The notes below the pieces were generated by a model, which was not told the DNA's origin, searched no databases, and saw nothing but the letters and a program-made list of their open reading frames with translations. From CAZEHS01 sp964511875 (GTDB lineage: Bacteria; Bacillota; Clostridia; Peptostreptococcales; Acidaminobacteraceae): a DNA stretch of 19,495 bases. The DNA lies in NCBI GenBank assembly GCA_964511875.1, contig CAZEHS010000061.1, positions 1 through 19,495 of the forward strand. The letters run 5' to 3'. Positions 1 to 6,506 of the stretch are shown piece by piece (within the stretch, counting starts at the first letter, position 1; each line of letters starts with the position of its first letter). The position numbers and the translations under genes were made by a program.

Positions 1-880
1 TGATTTTATTCTCAACATCGCGTTTGGCTTTCTCAACCATTTCTTCAATGCGTGCGGGATGAATCCGACCATCAGCGATGAGTTTTTCAAGGGCCAGTCG
101 GGCAACTTCTCTTCGGATAGGGTCAAAGGAGGATAGGATAACCGCTTCTGGAGTATCATCTATGATCAAATCTACGCCGGTAAGCGTTTCCAATGCTCGG
201 ATGTTACGGCCTTCACGACCGATGATCCGGCCTTTCATTTCATCATTCGGCAGATCCACTACTGAAACTGTTGATTCAGCAACATGATCAGCTGCACATT
301 TCTGTATAGCATAGGAGATGATTTCTCGGGCCTTTCTATTGGCTTCTTCCTTTGCTTTTGATTCTGTTTCCTTTATGAGGACAACAGCATCATGTTTGAC
401 TTCTTTTTCTATATCTTCAAGTAACAGCGTGCGTGCTTCTTCCTGATTCAGACCTGAAATTCGCTCCAGCTCTGTCAGCTGCTTGTGAACAACCACTTCG
501 ATTTCCTGTTTCATCCGATCGAGGTCCCTATCCTTGCGATCAAGGTTCTCCTCTTTCTTTTCCAAGCTTTCGGACTTTTTATCCAGAGTTTCCTCTTTTT
601 GAAGATTTCTGCGTTCCAACCGTTGTATTTCACTTCTGCGTTCCTTTGTTTCCCGATCCAGTTCAGCTCTAAGCTGATGGACTTCATCCTTAGCTTCCAC
701 TACCTTTTCTTTTTTCGTGGTTTCTGCTAATTTTACAGCTTCGGCAACAATTTCCTGTGAATGTATTTCAGCACTGACGATTAATTTTTCGGCGGTTCGT
801 TTTCGGATTATATATCCAACTGGAAATGCAACAACACCTGTTGCAGAGCCAGCTAATAGAGCAATCATCCAATCGTTAAT
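1..880 (-). CDS. rny: Ribonuclease Y, N-terminal part (3' end beyond window)
   Basis: RNase Y is a membrane-anchored endoribonuclease that starts mRNA decay in Gram-positive bacteria. About 293 residues are visible. In order they show a short N-terminus with one hydrophobic membrane segment (about residues 4-24, ending in Arg-Lys), a long, highly charged coiled coil rich in Glu, Lys and Arg (about 30-200), and a KH RNA-binding domain with the GRIIGREGRNIR signature near residue 216. The catalytic HD domain must lie past the left edge. The start is unusual. An in-frame TAA lies shortly upstream, and the only options are GTG at 889, which overlaps the Shine-Dalgarno sequence, ATT at 880, 8 nt after GGAGG, and ATG at 868, 20 nt after GGAGG. 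I chose ATT on spacing. The gene has its own promoter downstream of recA. Its identity is secure; the exact start is not. Confidence 0.93.
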   Translation of the reverse strand, partial: MNDWMIALLAGSATGVVAFPVGYIIRKRTAEKLIVSAEIHSQEIVAEAVKLAETTKKEKVVEAKDEVHQLRAELDRETKERRSEIQRLERRNLQKEETLDKKSESLEKKEENLDRKDRDLDRMKQEIEVVVHKQLTELERISGLNQEEARTLLLEDIEKEVKHDAVVLIKETESKAKEEANRKAREIISYAIQKCAADHVAESTVSVVDLPNDEMKGRIIGREGRNIRALETLTGVDLIIDDTPEAVILSSFDPIRREVARLALEKLIADGRIHPARIEEMVEKAKRDVENKI

Positions 881-895
881 TGTGTTCACCTCCCT
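881..895 (-). promoter_or_regulatory. Strong ribosome binding site of rny that points to an ATT start
   Basis: On the minus strand this reads AGGGAGGTGAACACA, directly followed by ATT at 880-878. GGGAGGTGA matches the anti-Shine-Dalgarno end of 16S rRNA almost fully. Spacing from GGAGG is 8 nt to ATT, 20 nt to the first ATG, and zero to the in-frame GTG inside the site. The site is clear; the start it selects is inferred. Confidence 0.75.
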
Positions 896-935
896 AAGAT
901 TTTTAGTTGATTATTTGATTTTTAAAATAAAAACA

Positions 936-998
936 TGACAGATTCAGGGCTTGTACGATAAAAAAATATTTTTATAACTGTCACAAATACACCCTGAA
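936..998 (-). other. Inverted repeats in the rny leader
   Basis: Three dyads lie in the rny leader. TGACAG (936-941) pairs with CTGTCA (978-983) and encloses an A/T hairpin of ATAAAAA (958-964) with TTTTTAT (969-975). A third pair, TTCAGGG (943-949) with CCCTGAA (992-998), interleaves with the first. The predicted transcription start is near 995, so the CCCTGAA/TTCAGGG arm at 992-998 may be only partly transcribed. A T-rich run follows the 936 arm on the minus strand. A regulatory role is possible but unproven, and no known riboswitch class is recognised. Confidence 0.35.
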
Positions 999-1001
999 AC
1001 T

Positions 1002-1030
1002 ATTCTATCTTTTTTCGTCATCTGTGTCAA
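1002..1030 (-). promoter_or_regulatory. Sigma-A type promoter of rny
   Basis: On the minus strand a perfect -35 TTGACA (1030-1025) is followed by a 17-nt spacer and a -10 TAGAAT (1007-1002). The predicted transcription start is near 995, leaving a leader of about 115 nt before the rny start. It lies just after the recA terminator, which fits independent transcription of rny. Confidence 0.8.
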
Positions 1031-1073
1031 GGCTCGAAGCTGTGCGTAGCGGTTCATAAACCTTTGTTTGAAC

Positions 1074-1114
1074 CCAATGATAAAGACCGCCTGAGAGGCG
1101 GTCTTTATCATTGG
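1074..1114 (-). terminator. Long perfect hairpin terminator after recA
   Basis: A 19-bp uninterrupted inverted repeat (1074-1092 with 1096-1114) has a 3-nt loop. The GC-rich inner part (GACCGCC/GGCGGTC) sits next to A- and T-rich outer parts (AAA and TTT flanks), so it can work as an intrinsic terminator on either strand. It starts 15 nt past the recA stop codon and lies upstream of the rny promoter. There is no long run of T beyond the stem. Confidence 0.8.
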
Positions 1115-1128
1115 ATCCTTATTCAGAT

Positions 1129-2223
1129 TCACTTCACTTCAGCGGATGACTCTGATTTCGAGTCTCTTTTGTCAGTCTTCTTATCAGGTTTCACAGAAGC
1201 AACCACTTCTGTTGCAGCTTCGCTCTTAATATCCAAAGGCAGATTATAATGGGCTCGGACCTGTGCCTCGAAATCTGCCAGAAGAAGAGGATTCTCTTCA
1301 AGATAGATCTTCGTGTTCTCGCGGCCTTGTCCCAGTTTCTGATCCCCATAACTGAACCATGCGCCCGATTTTTTAATGATTCCTGCATTGACGGCACTGT
1401 CCAGAACGCTGCCTGTTTTGGATATTCCCGATCCGTACATGATGTCGAATTCGGCGATTTTGAACGGCGGGGCGAGCTTGTTCTTGACTACCTTGACCTT
1501 CGTCCTGTTACCGATCATTTCCTCGTCTTTTTTGATGGTGTCGATCTTACGGACGTCCAAACGGATGGATGCATAGAATTTCAGAGCATTTCCGCCGGTT
1601 GTTGTCTCCGGGTTACCAAACATGACCCCTATTTTCATTCGCAGCTGGTTGATGAAGATGACGCAGGTGTTGGATTTTTTGATGCTTCCTGTAAGTTTCC
1701 GCAGGGCTTGGGACATCAGTCGGGCTTGAAGGCCCACGTGGCTGTCCCCCATTTCTCCGGTAATCTCCGCTTTTGGCACCAGTGCTGCAACCGAGTCGAC
1801 CACCACGATGTCAACTGCGCCGCTGCGTACCAGGGCATCAACGATTTCAAGAGCCTGCTCCCCTGTATCGGGCTGGGAAACAATCAGGTTGTCCGTATCA
1901 ACACCGATATTCTTGGCATAGATTGGATCCAGGGCGTGTTCTGCATCAACAAAAGCAGCTGTACCTCCGCGCTTTTGTGATTCTGCAATGATGTGCAGCG
2001 TAACTGTTGTTTTTCCGGAGGATTCAGGGCCGTATATTTCGATAACACGCCCTTTTGGCACGCCGCCTATCCCCAAGGCTATATCAAGATCGATAGCGCC
2101 TGTTGGAATGCTTTCAATGCCAAGTTTATGGGTTTCGTCGCCCAGCCGCATGATGGAGCCTTTTCCAAACTGTCGCTCTATCTGGCTGAGTACGGTATCA
2201 AGTGCTTTGCTTTTTTCGCTCAT
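1129..2223 (-). CDS. recA: Recombinase RecA
   Basis: RecA is the DNA strand-exchange ATPase of homologous recombination and the coprotease that triggers LexA self-cleavage in the SOS response. The product is 364 residues, a normal length. Visible motifs are the Walker A loop GPESSGKT (65-72), the conserved NQLR and GGNALKFYAS segments (L2 region), and a highly charged Lys/Asp/Ser C-terminal tail. The start at 2223 is preceded by TTGGAGGATCACA and gives the standard MSEKSKALD beginning; an upstream extension would run through the promoter. It has its own promoter and a LexA box, and ends at a strong hairpin. Placement after pgsA-cinA and before rny is a common Firmicutes arrangement. No recX follows it here. 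Confidence 0.98.
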   Translation of the reverse strand: MSEKSKALDTVLSQIERQFGKGSIMRLGDETHKLGIESIPTGAIDLDIALGIGGVPKGRVIEIYGPESSGKTTVTLHIIAESQKRGGTAAFVDAEHALDPIYAKNIGVDTDNLIVSQPDTGEQALEIVDALVRSGAVDIVVVDSVAALVPKAEITGEMGDSHVGLQARLMSQALRKLTGSIKKSNTCVIFINQLRMKIGVMFGNPETTTGGNALKFYASIRLDVRKIDTIKKDEEMIGNRTKVKVVKNKLAPPFKIAEFDIMYGSGISKTGSVLDSAVNAGIIKKSGAWFSYGDQKLGQGRENTKIYLEENPLLLADFEAQVRAHYNLPLDIKSEAATEVVASVKPDKKTDKRDSKSESSAEVK

Positions 2224-2243
2224 TGTGATCCTCCAAGGGTATA

Positions 2244-2257
2244 CGAACATTTGTTCT
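2244..2257 (-). promoter_or_regulatory. LexA (SOS) operator of recA, Gram-positive type
   Basis: The minus strand reads AGAACAAATGTTCG, containing the perfect dyad GAAC-N4-GTTC. This matches the Gram-positive LexA/DinR box core (CGAAC-N4-GTTCG) except for the first base. It covers the predicted transcription start, between the -10 box and the ribosome site, where bound LexA would block initiation. Confidence 0.85.
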
Positions 2258-2263
2258 GGTTTT

Positions 2264-2292
2264 ATTATAACCAAGAGAACAGCTGCAGTCAA
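2264..2292 (-). promoter_or_regulatory. Sigma-A promoter of recA
   Basis: On the minus strand -35 TTGACT (2292-2287) is followed by a 17-nt spacer and a perfect -10 TATAAT (2269-2264). Transcription should start near 2257, at the edge of the LexA box. I see no terminator between cinA and this promoter, so some read-through from the upstream operon is likely too. Confidence 0.88.
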
Positions 2293-2334
2293 TAGGATAA
2301 ATCATGAAGCGTGATATAAGAGCATTAGCGTCAA

Positions 2335-3564
2335 TTATTTCATTGCTTTTCTGAGCATATCAAGAGCCTTCTGACATGTTGCTGTCCGTACACGATAGCG
2401 GTTTCCGTAGAACTGGTTTCTCACAACGATGATATCATCACCGACAGCCATGCCTATGAATACCAGGCCAACCGGTTTATCCGGGGTATCTCCCTCGGGA
2501 CCGGCGATACCAGTGATGGAAAGGCACAAATCCGCACCGGTCCGTTCTTTCAGGCCCCGAACCATTTCCCGTGCGGTTTCTTCACTGACAGCCCCGTACT
2601 CAGCCAGAATGGATGGGGAAACGCCCAGGTCCTGTTCCTTGGCAGCATAGCTGTAAGTGACATAGCTGCGGTCGAAAACTTCGGAGATTCCGGGTATTTC
2701 AGTCAGACCTGCGGCCAGCATGCCGCCGGTGCAGCTTTCGGCCAGAGCCAGGGTCGTGTGTTTTTCGATAAGCATGGAACCGGTGACCTGCCAGAGGTTA
2801 AGACCGTTCTCGCTGACAATGTTGTCCTGCATCCGTTCACGGATCACTGCCATGGTAGGCGCCAGCAGGGCCAGTGCGTCTTCCTGGTTCTCCCCTTTCG
2901 CAGTGACACGGAACATCACCTGACCGGGCTCGGCATAGGGAGCAATGGTGGGATTGGTCTGCGTAGTTATCAGATCCTCAAGAGCTGTTTCAGCAGCGGA
3001 TTCTCCAATTCCGTACAATACCACGTAACGGGATTCGAACCAGCCTTCAGACAGGTTCTGAATCAATGGTTTCAAACGGGCTTCCAGCATGGGGCGCATC
3101 TCGCGGGGCGGTCCGGGCAACGAGGCGAGTTTTTTGCCGTCGCGCTCAATAAAAAAACCCGGAGCTGTTCCCATCGGGTTGTCCAGAATGACTGCACCCT
3201 TGGGAAAAGTGGCTTGCTTGCGATTATTCTCATTCATTGGCTGACCGACCTTTTGAAAGAAACAGCGGATGGTTTCGAGGCTGGGCTCGTGCAGCTCAAG
3301 AGGGACTGCGAAATAATCGGCGATGGTTTCCCTGGTAAGGTCGTCCTGGGTTGGTCCAAGACCGCCGGTTGTGATGATGAGATCCACCTGCTCATATAAG
3401 TATGCCATTGATTCTTTTATACGTTCGGGATTGTCACCTACGGAAAGATGATAGTAAACCGGCAGTCCCATGCCTGTGAGTTCTCTGGAAAGCTCTGCCG
3501 CATTGGTGTTCACCGTTTGTCCCATGATGAGTTCCGTGCCGATGGAAAGAATGGCTGTTTTCAT
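2335..3564 (-). CDS. cinA: CinA-family protein (competence/damage-inducible; nicotinamide-nucleotide amidase domain)
   Basis: This is a 409-residue two-domain CinA. The N-terminal COG1058/MoCF-like domain (about 1-170) carries TTGGLGPTQDD (65-75), a segment seen in molybdopterin-binding folds and in ADP-ribose/NAD-type pyrophosphatases. The C-terminal CinA_C domain (about 255-405) carries AESCTGG (275-281) and ITGIAGP (350-356), typical of the PncC-type amidase that converts nicotinamide mononucleotide to nicotinate mononucleotide. The start codon overlaps the pgsA stop by 4 bp (ATGA), which suggests translational coupling. cinA next to recA is conserved in Firmicutes, where it is linked to competence. 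Which activities this copy keeps cannot be told from sequence alone. Confidence 0.95.
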   Translation of the reverse strand: MKTAILSIGTELIMGQTVNTNAAELSRELTGMGLPVYYHLSVGDNPERIKESMAYLYEQVDLIITTGGLGPTQDDLTRETIADYFAVPLELHEPSLETIRCFFQKVGQPMNENNRKQATFPKGAVILDNPMGTAPGFFIERDGKKLASLPGPPREMRPMLEARLKPLIQNLSEGWFESRYVVLYGIGESAAETALEDLITTQTNPTIAPYAEPGQVMFRVTAKGENQEDALALLAPTMAVIRERMQDNIVSENGLNLWQVTGSMLIEKHTTLALAESCTGGMLAAGLTEIPGISEVFDRSYVTYSYAAKEQDLGVSPSILAEYGAVSEETAREMVRGLKERTGADLCLSITGIAGPEGDTPDKPVGLVFIGMAVGDDIIVVRNQFYGNRYRVRTATCQKALDMLRKAMK

Positions 3565-4124
3565 GAAGGGTCCTTTCCGTTCCCGTTTTTATCTACGAGA
3601 ACTGCTTTGTTTTTATAGATATAGTCCGCACCGGATATCAGGGTCATTGCGACTGCCAGCCAGATGAAAATCCAGTCCATCGGGATTCCCCACTGGGAAA
3701 ACGGAAAGTTATCCAGCAGTATCAGCAGTATCATGATCATTTGTGAAACGGTCTTGTATTTGCCCCATTTGCTGGCGGCTATGACAATCCCTTCACTGGC
3801 GGCTACTGCCCTGAAAATGCTGATGAGCAGTTCGCGGGCAAGGATCAGCACCGCCACCCAGGACGGAAGGTCCCCGGTTTCAACAAAGGCGATCAGGGCA
3901 GCCATGACGAGCAGCTTGTCAGCCAGAGGATCCATGAACTGGCCGAACTTGGTGATCAGGTTATATTTACGTGCCAGGTAGCCATCAAACCAATCGGTGG
4001 CTGAAGCGATGACAAAGACAATGAAAGCAAGGGGCTTTCCGTAAGGGATGTTTCCCAGCAGGCAAACCATGAAAATCGGCACCATCAGGATCCGACTTAT
4101 CGTGATCTTATTGGCGATGTTCAT
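3561..4124 (-). CDS. pgsA: CDP-diacylglycerol-glycerol-3-phosphate 3-phosphatidyltransferase
   Basis: PgsA makes phosphatidylglycerophosphate from CDP-diacylglycerol and glycerol-3-phosphate, the committed step to phosphatidylglycerol and cardiolipin. The 187-residue protein is mostly hydrophobic, with several membrane helices. It contains the full CDP-alcohol phosphatidyltransferase signature D-x2-DG-x2-AR-x8-G-x3-D-x3-D, starting at DWFDGYLAR and ending at DPLADK. I chose the ATG at 4124, giving MNIANKITISR, the usual N-terminus of the family. An in-frame start at 4160 would add 12 residues that do not look like the family. The chosen start overlaps the rimO stop by 17 bp and the stop overlaps cinA by 4 bp, so the gene is embedded in the operon. 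Confidence 0.95.
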   Translation of the reverse strand: MNIANKITISRILMVPIFMVCLLGNIPYGKPLAFIVFVIASATDWFDGYLARKYNLITKFGQFMDPLADKLLVMAALIAFVETGDLPSWVAVLILARELLISIFRAVAASEGIVIAASKWGKYKTVSQMIMILLILLDNFPFSQWGIPMDWIFIWLAVAMTLISGADYIYKNKAVLVDKNGNGKDPS

Positions 4125-5454
4125 CTTCAGGCACCCCCACCCATTCGTATTCCATGGCATCCGTCACATGCACCGCCAGGATTTCGCCGGGTTTGCACTC
4201 CCTGGCAGTATTGACATAGATACAGCCATCCACTTCGGGAGAATCAAACTGAGTCCGTCCGATGTATACGGACTCGCCTTCGATTTTTTCCTCGATGAGC
4301 ACCATCAGTGTTTTACCGATCCACCGTTCCTGATTTCCCAGGGAAACCGACTGCTGAAGCTGCATCAGCCGGTTCAGACGATCCTGCTTGACTTCATCAT
4401 CAATCTGGTCACCAAGCAGGGCCGCAGGCGTATCTTCCTCCTGAGAATATGCGAAAGCACCCAGGCGTTCAAAGCGTGCATTCTCCACGAAATCCATCAG
4501 TTCTTGGAACTGAGCCTCTGTTTCTCCCGGGAATCCGACGATCAAAGTGGTTCTTATGGCGATTTCCGGAATGGCGGTGCGGAGCTTTGCGATCACATCA
4601 AGTATCTGTTCACGGGAAGTATGACGGTTCATGCGTTTCAGTATCTCGTTGTTGCAGTGCTGGATGGGGATATCGATGTATTTGCAGACCTTTTCGAGAC
4701 TGCGGACAGCTTCTATGAGAGCATCGGTAATCGCGTCTGGATAACAATATTGGAGCCGGATCCATTCCAGGCCTTCGATGGCATTCAGCCGTTCCAAAAG
4801 CTGGGGCAGACGGGATTCGCCATACTTATCCTGGCCGTAACGGGTCGTATCCTGTGCAATGACCACAGCCTCGCGGATGCCCTGTTCAACTAGCCCTTCT
4901 GCTTCACGTACGATATCCTCCAGCTCGCGGCTTCGGTATTTTCCGCGGAGCTTGGGAATAATGCAGTATGTACAGAAATTATCGCAGCCTTCTGCGATCT
5001 TGAGGAACGCGGTATAGGACGGACTAAGCAGCACACGCTGGATGCTGTCATCCAATGCCTTATCGATGTCTCCGGTTACAATCACAGTCTGACGCTGGCT
5101 TATGACCTGCTGTGCCACAGAAACCACCTGATCGAACTGGGTTGTGCCGATAAAGGCATCAACTTCAGGTATCTCCTTAGAAAGCTCCTCTGCATAACGT
5201 TCCGCAAGACAGCCGGTAACCAGAAGGGCTTTGCAGGATCCTTTCGACCGGAGTTCTGCAAGAGACAGGATGGTGTCGATGGATTCCTCTTTCGCTTTTT
5301 CAATGAAGCCGCAGGTGTTGACCAGGATGATATCCGCTTCCTCGGGAGTCGACGCCCGCAAATATTTGGCTCCCTGGAAAAGGCCCAGCATCATTTCGCT
5401 GTCCACCTGGTTTTTGGAACAGCCCAGGGTTTCGATATAGACGTGATGGATCAT
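4108..5454 (-). CDS. rimO: Ribosomal protein S12 methylthiotransferase RimO
   Basis: RimO is a radical-SAM enzyme that adds a methylthio group to a conserved aspartate of ribosomal protein S12. The 448-residue protein has the three domains of the methylthiotransferase family. The N-terminal UPF0004 domain has cluster cysteines C12, C48 and C82. The radical-SAM core has CDNFCTYC (C157, C161, C164). The C-terminal TRAM-like domain covers roughly the last 70 residues. The RimO-like segment IPIQHCNNEILKRMNR and its location directly before pgsA-cinA-recA favour RimO over MiaB or MtaB. The start overlaps the mnmH stop by 4 bp and the ribosome site is weak, so translation is probably coupled. Confidence 0.95.
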   Translation of the reverse strand: MIHHVYIETLGCSKNQVDSEMMLGLFQGAKYLRASTPEEADIILVNTCGFIEKAKEESIDTILSLAELRSKGSCKALLVTGCLAERYAEELSKEIPEVDAFIGTTQFDQVVSVAQQVISQRQTVIVTGDIDKALDDSIQRVLLSPSYTAFLKIAEGCDNFCTYCIIPKLRGKYRSRELEDIVREAEGLVEQGIREAVVIAQDTTRYGQDKYGESRLPQLLERLNAIEGLEWIRLQYCYPDAITDALIEAVRSLEKVCKYIDIPIQHCNNEILKRMNRHTSREQILDVIAKLRTAIPEIAIRTTLIVGFPGETEAQFQELMDFVENARFERLGAFAYSQEEDTPAALLGDQIDDEVKQDRLNRLMQLQQSVSLGNQERWIGKTLMVLIEEKIEGESVYIGRTQFDSPEVDGCIYVNTARECKPGEILAVHVTDAMEYEWVGVPEDEHRQ

Positions 5455-6506
5455 AAAGGGTTTCTCTCCAATTCTGAAAGTATTTTTAGTAGGACTGCTT
5501 CCGCTTCCTCCAGTGTTTCGTAGCTCACAGTATAATCGAAAACATATTGATCGATGGAGTACTGATAAAGCGGATCGTAATAATCAAAGAGCAAAGGCTT
5601 GATGACCGCTTTATAGTCCCCCTGCTCCAGCTGACTGATCATCGTATCGATGACTTCGTTACCAAGCCGCTTTCGCAGCCGATTCAACGGCTGAAGCAGA
5701 CTCTCCAGACCGCCGCCTTTTTCAACATAATATCGGTAGAGATTTTCGACCCTTATATCCGCCGAGGTTTGGACATCGATGTGGATTCCCGTTCGAATCG
5801 CATCCATCAGCGGATCAGGAACAAAGACATTACCGATCCGCTTGCTTTCACTTTCAACAAAATAGAAATCCCGGTCTGATTTCATGAAGAAATCAAAAAT
5901 AAGGGACTCGAATTTCTTTTGGCTGGGTTGGTTTTCCCTGAAAAAAACATTGCCGAATACAGAACCGGAATTCTGGGCCAGGGTTTCCAGGCATAACGTG
6001 GGTGCCCCTTCAGCCGCCAGACGGGTCAGCAGGTCTGTCTTCCCTGCACCGGTGTAACCGTGCAGAACGATGGCTTTCTTGCTTGTGCACCATTCGGTAA
6101 CACGCTGTAAAGCGTACGCACGGAACCGCTTGTATCCTCCGGCGATCTTGTAGAGATCCTGAAACCCGAGATTCTGCAGGAGTTCCAGGACATACTCGCT
6201 TCTGGAACCGCCCCTCCAGCAATAGATGTAGGTCGGTATACCTGGCTGGATTACCGAACGGACATCTGCCATGAATTCCCGGTAACGCTGGGTGAACAAA
6301 CGGAAACCCATGATTTTGGCCTCTTCATTCCCCTGCTCTTTGTAAATGGTGCCGACGATCACACGCTCTTCATCGGTCAATATGGGTATGTTGACCGCAC
6401 CGGGGATGTGATCTTCTGCGTATTCCCCTTGTGACCGTACATCAATGAACAGGCAAGGCCCGTTGGAAAATGTTTCTTCTATGCTGATATATTTTATTGG
6501 CTTCAT
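5451..6506 (-). CDS. mnmH: tRNA 2-selenouridine/geranyl-2-thiouridine synthase
   Basis: MnmH (SelU, YbbB) replaces sulfur with selenium at the wobble 2-thiouridine of some tRNAs, using selenophosphate, through a geranylated intermediate. The 351-residue protein has an N-terminal rhodanese domain with catalytic Cys96 in YCWRGGSRS, followed by a P-loop domain with GYTGAGKT (150-157). Length and domain order match the family. Where many homologues have an HRGS segment after the P-loop, this one reads LAQNSGSVFG. The gene overlaps ftsK by 4 bp upstream and rimO by 4 bp downstream, so it belongs to this operon. The presence of mnmH predicts a selD gene elsewhere; none is in the window. Confidence 0.93.
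   Translation of the reverse strand: MKPIKYISIEETFSNGPCLFIDVRSQGEYAEDHIPGAVNIPILTDEERVIVGTIYKEQGNEEAKIMGFRLFTQRYREFMADVRSVIQPGIPTYIYCWRGGSRSEYVLELLQNLGFQDLYKIAGGYKRFRAYALQRVTEWCTSKKAIVLHGYTGAGKTDLLTRLAAEGAPTLCLETLAQNSGSVFGNVFFRENQPSQKKFESLIFDFFMKSDRDFYFVESESKRIGNVFVPDPLMDAIRTGIHIDVQTSADIRVENLYRYYVEKGGGLESLLQPLNRLRKRLGNEVIDTMISQLEQGDYKAVIKPLLFDYYDPLYQYSIDQYVFDYTVSYETLEEAEAVLLKILSELERNPL

Noticed and set aside
944..1132. Small minus-strand open frame of 62 codons between recA and rny
   Set aside because: It runs through the recA terminator hairpin, the rny -35/-10 boxes and the rny leader, so it is regulatory DNA that happens to be open.
1249..1980. Plus-strand open frame of 243 codons opposite recA
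   Set aside because: It lies wholly inside the recA gene on the other strand, shows no recognisable domain, and has no ribosome site or conserved motif.
2293..2334. A terminator between cinA and recA
   Set aside because: No self-complementary stem of useful length and no T run was found. The region only leads into the recA promoter.
4048..4893. Plus-strand open frame of 281 codons opposite rimO and pgsA
   Set aside because: The minus-strand rimO and pgsA are complete with catalytic motifs; the plus-strand product is Cys/His/Phe-rich without any family pattern, as expected of an antisense shadow.
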